A DNA stretch of 64,000 nucleotides from Methylobacter sp. KS41 (GTDB lineage: Bacteria > Pseudomonadota > Gammaproteobacteria > Methylococcales > Methylomonadaceae): assembly GCA_002862125.1 (NCBI GenBank), contig PHSP01000001.1:868001-932000 (forward strand). The letters are read 5' to 3'. The notes beneath the pieces were generated by a model that was not told the origin of the DNA, searched no databases, and was given only the letters and a program-made list of their open reading frames with translations. Positions 46,561 to 53,446 of this stretch are shown one piece after another; position 1 is the stretch's first letter, and each line of letters starts with the position of its first letter. A program made the position numbers and the translations under genes.

Positions 46561-47565
46561 TTAATTGAACGTGGTACCGGGCGTAGCGGGCAAAACGGGC
46601 ATTTTTTGTTTAGGGAACTCGCCTGTCAAACTGTTCAGGAAAGCGACAATATCGGCAACCTGCTCTTTAGACAAGTCTTTATCCAATTGCATTTTAGCCA
46701 TAATTTTCACTGCTTCATCCAGTGTTTTAGCTGCGCCATTGTGAAAATAAGGCGCGGTCAATGCAATATTGCGCCAAGTAGGCACTTTCCACATATGTTC
46801 GTCGTCAGTTTTTTTGGTGACCTCAGCTAACCCCTTATCACTGTTGAAATGATATTTCGCTGCAAAATAGGGATTGCTATGCATGGGAAATTTCTGGAAC
46901 ATTCCAGGCCCATTAAATGCAGGGCCGCTGTGGCAACTCGTACAGCCCAGCTCTTGGGCCAAATTCATGCCGCGAACCTGCTGCCCGGTTAACGCTGATT
47001 TATCCCCGGAAACATATTTATCATAAGGACTATTAGGCGTAATCAACGTTCTTTCATAAGCGGCAATGGCTTTGGTTGCATTGTCCTTGGAAATTGCATC
47101 CTTGCCAAAAACCTGTTCAAAAGCCACTTGGTAACCTTCGATTGACTTCAGACGCGCAACAACGTCATCCCAGCTTTTCATGCCCATTTCAATAGGATTG
47201 GTCACAGGGCCTGCTGCCTGAGCCTCAAGGCTTGGCGCTCTGCCGTCCCAAAACTGCACGGCGTTAAACGCAGAATTCCATACTGTCGGCGCGCTGCGGC
47301 CGCCGGTCTGGCCATTAACACCCATGGCATTGGGTCTATTATCTTCACCGCCTAACATGGTGTTATGGCAGGAAGCGCAAGAAACAGTCCCCGTAGAAGA
47401 CAAGCGCGGGTCATGATATAACATTTTACCCAGTTCAACTTTTTCTTCGGTTGTGGGGTTATCGGCGGGTGCGGGAGCGACTGTTGGCAAGGCTTCCCAC
47501 GCTGAAGCCACAGAAATAGAGCCTACTAATGCCATCGCGGTCACCAGCGAACGAAATTTAAACAT
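46561..47565 (-). CDS. Dihaem cytochrome c peroxidase (CcpA/MauG type)
   Basis: Periplasmic enzyme reducing H2O2 with electrons from cytochrome c. 334 residues starting at ATG 47565, with GGAGG five bases upstream; a TTG four codons earlier has no support. Signal peptide MFKFRSLVTAMALVGSISVASA. Two haem motifs, VSCASCHNT (about residue 65) and LGCTSCHSG (about residue 210). The distal-site DEHMWKVPTWRNIALTAPYFHNG and the Met-rich MAKMQL region are as in bacterial CCPs. Haem export/ligation genes are elsewhere. GC-rich hairpin GGGGG/CCCCC lies in the upstream region near 47624-47640. Confidence 0.92.
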   Translation of the reverse strand: MFKFRSLVTAMALVGSISVASAWEALPTVAPAPADNPTTEEKVELGKMLYHDPRLSSTGTVSCASCHNTMLGGEDNRPNAMGVNGQTGGRSAPTVWNSAFNAVQFWDGRAPSLEAQAAGPVTNPIEMGMKSWDDVVARLKSIEGYQVAFEQVFGKDAISKDNATKAIAAYERTLITPNSPYDKYVSGDKSALTGQQVRGMNLAQELGCTSCHSGPAFNGPGMFQKFPMHSNPYFAAKYHFNSDKGLAEVTKKTDDEHMWKVPTWRNIALTAPYFHNGAAKTLDEAVKIMAKMQLDKDLSKEQVADIVAFLNSLTGEFPKQKMPVLPATPGTTFN

Positions 47566-47819
47566 GCTATCCTCCAAATATTATTATATGTATCATCAAA
47601 TTAGGGGCGATCCGTACCCAGAGGGGGGTGTAAATCCCCCGTTTACCTTATATAACCTCTCGAATTGTAAAATATAACGCCGGCAATATACAGTTAAATT
47701 CCCATGAAAATATCTTGATAATCTCATTAGCTTTATTTTAACTCTTATGCAAAACGAAGATTTTTTCAAATATCGAGAAGTATTTTCCTGTATCAGAGTT
47801 TATTTAATTGTTTGCCTGT

Positions 47820-48728
47820 TTATTGATGGCCGCCGAGCGCCTGATTTAATGCGCTGGAAAGATCCATGTATTGAAACCTGAAACCCTGGGCTAACAGACG
47901 TTCAGGCATCACGCGCTGACTTCCCAATACCAGTTCCGACATTTCACCCAGCAAAAATTTCAACAGCCAGGCAGGAACCGGAAGCAATGCCGGTCGCTTT
48001 AAGCAGTCCGCCAGTGTCCGGGTAAATTCGCTATTGGTGACCGGATTAGGCGCAGTTCCGTTATACGCACCCTGCATGGACGAATCCGCCATCATCAGCC
48101 GGGCAATAGCGATCCAGTCCTGCCGGTGAACCCAGGACATCCATTGCTTGCCATTGCCTAATTGGCCGCCCAATCCCAGACGAAAAGGCGGCAACATGCG
48201 TTGCAAAAGCCCGCCATCACCGGCAAGCACCAAGCCGGTTCTGATCAGGCAGACTCTGACACCGGATTGTTCTGCTTTTTTTGCCTCATTTTCCCAATCG
48301 GCGCAGAGCCGCTGTGAAAAATCCGGGCTAGTTGCTGACTGTTCGGTTAGCACTGTATCGCCTTGATCTCCATAATAACCGATAGCGGAACCGCTGATCA
48401 AAAGCTCGGGTTTAACTGTCATCCGGGCCATGCACTCAACCAGTTGTTTTGTCAGCTTGATGCGGCTATCCCGGATGATCTGTTTCCGGGCATCGCTCCA
48501 GCGGGCATCAAAAACCGGCGCGCCGGCGAGATTGATAATGACCTGATAAGCATCATCAGGCTTAAGCTGATTGAGATTATTCAGTGCTTTAATGCCAGAC
48601 CCGCAGATTTTTTCTACAGATTCCGGTTTGCGGCTTAAAACGGTAACTTCACAACCTTGCCCGGTTAAGCTTCGCGTTAATGCGCTGCCGATAAAGCCGG
48701 TGCCGCCGGTAATAAGTACATTCATCAT
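47820..48728 (-). CDS. TIGR01777-type NAD-dependent epimerase/dehydratase
   Basis: A 302-residue extended SDR protein, start ATG 48728 with GAGGA five bases upstream; a GTG eight codons earlier is not preferred. The Rossmann loop is LITGGTGFIGSALTRSL. The catalytic-region SAIGYYGDQGDTVLTE (Tyr-x3-like but atypical) and the C-terminal PVPAWLLKFLLGEMSELVLGSQRVMPERLL (DUF1731) define the YfcH/TIGR01777 family. Substrate unknown; cell-division and envelope associations are reported for the family only in general terms. It diverges from the plus-strand region at 48.8-49.1 kb. Confidence 0.88.
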   Translation of the reverse strand: MMNVLITGGTGFIGSALTRSLTGQGCEVTVLSRKPESVEKICGSGIKALNNLNQLKPDDAYQVIINLAGAPVFDARWSDARKQIIRDSRIKLTKQLVECMARMTVKPELLISGSAIGYYGDQGDTVLTEQSATSPDFSQRLCADWENEAKKAEQSGVRVCLIRTGLVLAGDGGLLQRMLPPFRLGLGGQLGNGKQWMSWVHRQDWIAIARLMMADSSMQGAYNGTAPNPVTNSEFTRTLADCLKRPALLPVPAWLLKFLLGEMSELVLGSQRVMPERLLAQGFRFQYMDLSSALNQALGGHQ

Positions 48729-48928
48729 TTTGTCCTCACAGACAATAAACACGCTACAACATTTCGATCATTGAAAAAACTTCATGATTTTATAGTGACA
48801 CCAAAACCAATAATAAACCAGTGAAAATTACCCTGGACAGTTGAGCTCATCGGTTTGCAGACTTGGTTTGCACGGAAAGCAGATGGCATTCTTAAGTTAT
48901 CATTGTTCATGTTTTGTACATATATTAT

Positions 48929-48957
48929 TTGACAAAATAGATTATGACAAGTAAGTT
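48929..48957 (+). promoter_or_regulatory. Candidate promoter of an RNA leader
   Basis: TTGACA at 48929-48934, a 17-base spacer and TAAGTT at 48952-48957. The -35 is consensus, the -10 only 3 of 6, so it may need an activator. Confidence 0.4.
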
Positions 48958-48963
48958 ATCCGT

Positions 48964-49110
48964 AACAATTTTGCTCTTCTCACCACCCTGGAAACTCAGC
49001 GATTTAACTTGAATTTCTATAACGCTCCTGATTCAGTTGACTGGATTATAGGAGAATACCGGCGATCCTCCTCTAAACCCTCCCTGGTTGTTTAAGGCAG
49101 GGTCTTTTTT
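48964..49110 (+). ncRNA. Candidate small RNA or attenuator leader
   Basis: A roughly 147-nt region between the candidate promoter and a strong terminator. It contains GGAG (49050-49054) pairing with CTCC (49068-49071) just before the terminator stem, which could act as an alternative (antiterminator) fold. Two readings: a free-standing small RNA with a CCTCC patch able to pair with ribosome sites, or an attenuator for the downstream 141-residue membrane protein, whose start is 21 bases past the T run. Evidence is structural only. Confidence 0.4.
49077..49110 (+). terminator. Orphan intrinsic terminator
   Basis: ACCCT-C-CCT pairs with AGG-C-AGGGT (one C-C mismatch) around a GGTTGTTTA loop, followed by T6. 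No gene is upstream on the plus strand. Confidence 0.75.
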
Positions 49111-49131
49111 GTATTTAATATTTGCACAGTG

Positions 49132-49557
49132 ATGAACGTCATGACATTTAAAGGGTTACAAATCTTAAAGCTCCTCCTGGAAGTTAATTTCATTTTGTCA
49201 GTCATCGTGCTTTTAGCTGGCGGCTTTTTGTCAGTATCGGAAAGTTTTTCAATTTTTGAGTTTAACGAAGATCTTTATGGCGCTCCGGACAACAATTTAC
49301 GTATGATAATGATTTATCTGGCAATGACCGAAATTGTAATATTAGGCTATTGCTTTTTCAGAAAAAATTATCAGACATTGGTTCCAGTGGGTTTTTTCCT
49401 GGTTTTGATGATTGGATCAATGGAGTTCTACGGTGAAATCAACGCAGTTGAGATAGATAAAAATTTCCCTCTGTTTTTTCTTTATATTGGGCTTTCACAT
49501 ATTTTCTTTGGCGTGACGGCGGGCATGGAAAAAAACAGCGCTGATATTCATCTTTAA
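49132..49557 (+). CDS. Hypothetical four-helix membrane protein
   Basis: A 141-residue protein starting at ATG 49132 (a GTG one codon earlier and ATG at 49141 are alternatives; none has a clear ribosome site). Four hydrophobic segments at about residues 14-34, 59-75, 80-100 and 108-130 suggest a small inner membrane protein with a charged loop (EFNEDLYGAPDNNLR). No functional motif is seen and I do not recognise a family. It sits right after the orphan terminator, so it may be under attenuation control, and is followed by the lipocalin gene on the same strand after 90 bases. Confidence 0.55.
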   Translation: MNVMTFKGLQILKLLLEVNFILSVIVLLAGGFLSVSESFSIFEFNEDLYGAPDNNLRMIMIYLAMTEIVILGYCFFRKNYQTLVPVGFFLVLMIGSMEFYGEINAVEIDKNFPLFFLYIGLSHIFFGVTAGMEKNSADIHL

Positions 49558-49647
49558 AAATCCAGGACGATGTCAGACTAGTCATAACTGCCAGCATTAT
49601 CGATATAATTTACGATTTATCATTTGCATTAAACCGGTCTTGAAATC

Positions 49648-50160
49648 ATGAAAATTTTTGTTGTGTTGATCGCCGCTTTATTATCAAGCTGCACCGGAAT
49701 TCCCGATGGCGTAACTGCAATTGATGGCTTTGATATTAACCGTTATATGGGAACCTGGTACGAAATTGCCCGGCTGGATCACCGCTTTGAAAGAGGCCTG
49801 AATAACATCTCAGCTACTTACTCGCTAAGGGAAGACGGCGGCGTCAATGTGCTTAACAAAGGCTGGAACCAGGCCGATAGTAAATGGGAACAGGCTGAGG
49901 GCAAGGCCTATTTCGTCGAACTGCCGGATAAAGGCAGGTTAAAAGTATCTTTCTTCGGTCCTTTCTATGGCGGCTACAATATCATTGACTTAGATAAAAA
50001 AGACTATGCATATTCCATGGTTGCGGGTCCGGACAAATCTTATTTTTGGATATTATCCCGATCCAAGAGTATGCCAAAAGCAACCCTGGAGGCGTTAATT
50101 GAAAAGGCCCAAAAACTGGGGTTTGCCACCGGCAAGCTTATCTTCGTCAAACAGGATTAA
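49648..50160 (+). CDS. blc: Outer-membrane lipocalin (Blc-like lipoprotein)
   Basis: A 170-residue bacterial lipocalin that binds fatty acids or lysophospholipids. Lipobox LLSSC places the lipidated Cys at residue 15. The lipocalin motif GTWYEIARLDHRFERGL is at about residues 35-50, followed by the eight-stranded barrel (ATYSLREDGGVNVLNKGW, KVSFFGPFYGGYNIIDLD, YFWILSRS). Length matches E. coli Blc (177). Anchored to the outer membrane; Ser after Cys is Thr here, so Lol sorting to the outer membrane is consistent (no Asp at +2). ATG 49648. Confidence 0.92.
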   Translation: MKIFVVLIAALLSSCTGIPDGVTAIDGFDINRYMGTWYEIARLDHRFERGLNNISATYSLREDGGVNVLNKGWNQADSKWEQAEGKAYFVELPDKGRLKVSFFGPFYGGYNIIDLDKKDYAYSMVAGPDKSYFWILSRSKSMPKATLEALIEKAQKLGFATGKLIFVKQD

Positions 50161-50341
50161 TCCGCTCTCAATTTAATGAATGAAAATTTTTCTGGCTGGT
50201 CCGCTTGATTTTATCAAGCACAAAACCATTTGATTTTCTTCCGGACCCGTATCACTCCCTGGCGCCTTTATAAAAAAAAAATAACAATTTTTAATTGACT
50301 GATTTTCTCTATGTTTTACTTTGCCGCTATTGAAAAATGAA

Positions 50342-50698
50342 CTACCCCGCAAATACTACATCGAACCGTTTCAATAATCCGGCAATATCCTTTCTCTCAA
50401 ACGCCTGAACAGGCAAACACAGATCACATAGGTTTATACCACGTTCCTGCAAGGACTCTACTTCAATATAAATGTCTTTAACATCATATATTTCCAGAGC
50501 GTTAAAAATAGCAGCGGTATCTTTCAACCCTGTATTTTCCGGATGCTGGCCTTTTTTTAATTGAAATACGCCATCATCCAGCAATAAAATTCCGACATTC
50601 TGGTCGAAAGCCGCGGTAGTCAAAATAATATCCAGTATTTCCTGAACATAAACGCCGCTATGCGCCGGTTTACGTAAAACAAATAAATAGCTTTTCAT
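50342..50698 (-). CDS. tusC: TusC/DsrF-like sulfurtransferase subunit
   Basis: A 118-residue DsrE-fold protein (MKSYLFVLRKPAHSGVYVQE, ILLLDDGVFQL, INLCDLCLPVQAF). By family it forms the TusBCD complex that relays sulfur from TusA to TusE for 2-thiolation of tRNA wobble uridine. The start ATG 50698 lies five bases past the tusD stop; a TTG overlapping that stop is an alternative. TusB and TusE are not in the window and no frame of suitable length follows downstream, so the relay is incomplete here. Confidence 0.8.
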   Translation of the reverse strand: MKSYLFVLRKPAHSGVYVQEILDIILTTAAFDQNVGILLLDDGVFQLKKGQHPENTGLKDTAAIFNALEIYDVKDIYIEVESLQERGINLCDLCLPVQAFERKDIAGLLKRFDVVFAG

Positions 50699-50703
50699 AC
50701 GGC

Positions 50704-51093
50704 TCAACCAAATATGATAAATCGATCCGCTTCAAGCGTGGCTTCAACCAACTGCCCCAAACCTGAAATTCGAAAACCATCGGCCAGATCATCGTCCCGT
50801 TTACCCTGTCTTTCAGCTTCATCGGAACACAATAATCCACGCCTTTGGGCAGCAGAAATACACACCACTAAATCAATCTGATGAAGCCTGGCCAATTCAC
50901 TCCACTGTGCGTTAAATTGAAGCTCATCATCGGGCGGCGTAGCGTATTTGAAAGCATGATAAACCCCATCGTGATAAAAAAACACCCGGAACACTTCATG
51001 GCCCAGCGACAAAACAGCATTAACAAACTGATAGGCCGCATGCCCTGCATTCGAATGATTTGGACTGCTATTGACTTGTATGGCAAATTTCAT
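50704..51093 (-). CDS. tusD: TusD/DsrE-like sulfurtransferase subunit
   Basis: A 129-residue DsrE-family protein with the catalytic-cysteine region LVVCISAAQRRGL (Cys about residue 78), matching the TusD sulfur-carrying Cys. Begins MKFAIQVNSSPNHSNAGHAAYQF. It is upstream of tusC, as in E. coli. ATG 51093 has no evident Shine-Dalgarno. Confidence 0.85.
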   Translation of the reverse strand: MKFAIQVNSSPNHSNAGHAAYQFVNAVLSLGHEVFRVFFYHDGVYHAFKYATPPDDELQFNAQWSELARLHQIDLVVCISAAQRRGLLCSDEAERQGKRDDDLADGFRISGLGQLVEATLEADRFIIFG

Positions 51094-51218
51094 TTTATAG
51101 CTGTATTTTCTTAGGCTGAATTTATTTTATATGTCTTATAATAAACAGCTTATATTCTATTATGATTAACAAATCCTGTGCGGATTTAGTTACTATATTC
51201 TCGCAACATTCGGACAAC

Positions 51219-52763
51219 ATGTATAAACCCTCTGCTATCGTACTGGCCCTAAGCCTTATTCTCTTCTCTGCTGCACAGCATGCCGCCGAGCAAAAGGTCA
51301 TCGTTAGTCATGAAAAATCACCTTCGCCACAACCGGCTTCCGAGCAAGAAGGATCCTCTGCAACGCAGCCGGATACTGGGATTAAAAAAATCGAACTCCC
51401 CGACATGGGCGATTCTTCGGGCACTTTAATGTCACCGGCTGAAGAAAAAGAATTTGGCGAAGCCTTTTTCAGAAGCTTGCACTCACAGATCACAATCAAT
51501 CAGGATGCTGATATTCAGGAATACATCCAGTCTATTGGTCAAAAATTGGCGGCAAACAGTGACGCACCCAGCCACCCTTTCCACTTTTTCGTAGTCATGG
51601 AAAATGAAATCAATGCTTTTGCGGGGCCCGGAGGCTATATTGGCGTTAATTCGGGATTAATTTTAATGACCGAAGCAGAAAGTGAATTAGCCTCCGTAAT
51701 GGCGCACGAAATATCCCACGTTACCCAAAGGCATTTATTCCGTGCCGCCGAAGCCGCCAGCCGCTTATCGATACCCACAGTCGCCGGAATGTTGGCCGCT
51801 ATTTTGTTGGGTACGCAAGCGCCGGCTTTGGGGCAAGCCGCGATCATGGCTATTCAGGCAGGCAGCATTCAGTTTCAGATCAATTTTACCCGCGAAAATG
51901 AAGAAGAAGCGGATCGTGTCGGCATGCAGACTCTGGCAAGCTCTCAATACGACCCACGCAGCATGCCTACATTCTTTGAACGTTTACAACAATCTACCCG
52001 TTTTTACGGGCAGGATATTCCGGAATTCTTAAGGACTCACCCCGTGACCACATCGCGTATTTCTGACAGCCGGGGACGCGCGGAAACTTATCCTTATAAG
52101 CAATACCCTGATTCACTGGACTATCAATTAACCAAAGCAAAAATTCTAATTTTGACAAGCTCTGATCCAGCCGAAGCGCATGATAATTTTCAATCCAGAT
52201 TAACCCGGGGAACAACCGAGCAACGGACTGTTGCCCGTTATGGCATGGGGCTGATTGCGCTTAAGGAAGAAAAATTTAAAGAGGCTGAAGAAATTTTTCA
52301 AGCATTAACACAACAATACCCTGAACAGTATCAATACGCTGCCGCACTTGCACGCACCGCGTTGAAAGCTCGAAATTATAATACTGCTGTTATTCGCTAT
52401 CAAAAACTGATTAAACAGTTCCCGGATAATGCCGCCTTTAAACTTGAATACATAACATCTTTATTAAAAGCTGGGAAAACAGAGCAAGCTAGAAAAAATT
52501 TATTCTCATTAAATCCTGATGCGCAAAAATCACCCAATTATTGGCAATTATTGGCACAAGCCTATAGCGACTTGAATCAACCCGCTGAATCTCATCGCTA
52601 TCTTGCGGAGTATTATTTTGCAATGGGACAAACCAAAGATGCGATTTTGCAGATAAAACTGGCTCAAGAATCAAAGGGACTAAATTTTCAACTATCCTCA
52701 ATCCTGAGTGAAAGGCTTAGATTTTTCTTAACTCAGGAACAAGAAGCAAGAAATAACCGGTGA
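51219..52763 (+). CDS. bepA: M48 metalloprotease with TPR repeats (BepA-like)
   Basis: Periplasmic protease/chaperone that helps assemble outer-membrane proteins and, in E. coli, LptD. I start at ATG 51219 because it begins a clean signal peptide (MYKPSAIVLALSLILFSAAQHA); ATG 51162 would add 19 polar residues. The 514-residue protein has the zinc motif HEISH (about residue 163), third ligand Glu in NEEEADRVG, and a C-terminal TPR region (ALKEEKFKEAEEIFQALTQQ, ARNYNTAVIRYQKLIKQFP). A roughly 40-residue low-complexity linker follows the signal peptide. E. coli BepA has 487 residues. Confidence 0.92.
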   Translation: MYKPSAIVLALSLILFSAAQHAAEQKVIVSHEKSPSPQPASEQEGSSATQPDTGIKKIELPDMGDSSGTLMSPAEEKEFGEAFFRSLHSQITINQDADIQEYIQSIGQKLAANSDAPSHPFHFFVVMENEINAFAGPGGYIGVNSGLILMTEAESELASVMAHEISHVTQRHLFRAAEAASRLSIPTVAGMLAAILLGTQAPALGQAAIMAIQAGSIQFQINFTRENEEEADRVGMQTLASSQYDPRSMPTFFERLQQSTRFYGQDIPEFLRTHPVTTSRISDSRGRAETYPYKQYPDSLDYQLTKAKILILTSSDPAEAHDNFQSRLTRGTTEQRTVARYGMGLIALKEEKFKEAEEIFQALTQQYPEQYQYAAALARTALKARNYNTAVIRYQKLIKQFPDNAAFKLEYITSLLKAGKTEQARKNLFSLNPDAQKSPNYWQLLAQAYSDLNQPAESHRYLAEYYFAMGQTKDAILQIKLAQESKGLNFQLSSILSERLRFFLTQEQEARNNR

Positions 52764-52905
52764 TAAATTGCATATATCGCTTTTATAAAAAGCATTCATT
52801 GCCCATGATTTTGTTTATTAGAAATCGCTAAAACTTAATAATAAACTGTTTTTATTAAATATTTTAAAAATAAATATTTTTTTATGGAAATACCTATTTT
52901 TTTTA

Positions 52906-52933
52906 TGGACGCTTTTAATTTGTTGGCTATAAA
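52906..52933 (+). promoter_or_regulatory. Candidate promoter of the structured RNA
   Basis: TGGACG (4 of 6 to TTGACA), a 16-base spacer and TATAAA at 52928-52933 followed by AT. Predicted start near 52940, at the base of the first hairpin. Confidence 0.5.
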
Positions 52934-52939
52934 ATACGG

Positions 52940-53120
52940 CAGCTTTTCGGGGCTGGACTGGTTTAACAACCAGTTAATGGAGGGGGAGTAGCCTTTAAAG
53001 GCATATCAATAATAACAATAATAGAGTAATACTGCTTGGGTTGGGTTAGGTTGTAAAAGAGACAACTAAATAACAACAATAAAAATAAAACTCGACGCGC
53101 CCGCTCTATGCGGGCTTTTT
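52940..53120 (+). ncRNA. Candidate structured small RNA, about 180 nt
   Basis: Between a promoter-like pair and a strong intrinsic terminator with no coding frame. Hairpins visible: CAGC/GCTG (52940-52955), ACTGGTT/AACCAGT with TAAC loop (52957-52974, perfect 7 bp), GCCTTTAAAGGC (52991-53002) and GTTGT/ACAAC (53050-53066), with a purine-rich GGAGGGGGAG patch after the second hairpin and A-rich single-stranded spacers in between, as in Hfq- or Csr-binding RNAs. The TonB receptor begins 327 bases downstream, so a leader role is possible but distant. No known riboswitch signature (B12 box, TPP, FMN) is present. Confidence 0.5.
53099..53120 (+). terminator. Strong intrinsic terminator
   Basis: GCCCGC-TCTAT-GCGGGC with a perfect 6-bp GC stem and T5. 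There is no upstream gene ending here (bepA stops 336 bases earlier). Confidence 0.85.
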
Positions 53121-53446
53121 ATTGCCCGCGATTCAGATATATATTTTTTAATTCCAGTGAATCTTGCCTTGTCTTTCCATCCTGCTTCCGCTAAGAATGC
53201 TCATAGGAGATGCGCGCGTACTTCAAGATATTTTGTTTTCTGAAATTTGAAAAAATGTCTGCTTGCTCATTTGATGATTATAAAAACGGTTGTTTCCCAT
53301 TGATAAAGGAGGATGCTTTTACCATAAGCCTTAACCCGCTCTATATACCAGGCTCAAAAATCAGGAATTTTTCCTATAGGTTGCGGCAACGCTTTTCGTT
53401 GAAAATACATCATTTGTAGTAATTTTTGACAGCAACGGTAATATTC

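Larger units (their letters stand above)
48729..49131. other. 403-bp divergent region with orphan terminator
   Basis: Contains the promoter of the TIGR01777 gene (left) and, on the plus strand, a candidate -35/-10 pair, a possible GGAG/CTCC hairpin and an intrinsic terminator without any gene upstream of it. See the RNA candidate and terminator entries. Confidence 0.55.
52764..53446. other. 683-bp region before the TonB receptor with an RNA-like segment
   Basis: The AT-rich left part carries poly-T/A tracts. From about 52906 to 53120 there is a promoter-like pair, several hairpins and a strong terminator (separate entries). 53121-53446 is the receptor leader. A 69-codon frame at 53210 starts with ATG overlapping its only AGGAG; I leave it out. 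Confidence 0.6.

Noticed and set aside
47624-47640. GGGGG/CCCCC hairpin upstream of the peroxidase gene
   Set aside because: Too short and too close to a run of G to call a regulator site; no FNR or OxyR box is clear.
53210-53419. 69-codon plus-strand frame before the TonB receptor
   Set aside because: The AGGAG immediately touches the ATG and the product has no recognisable feature.
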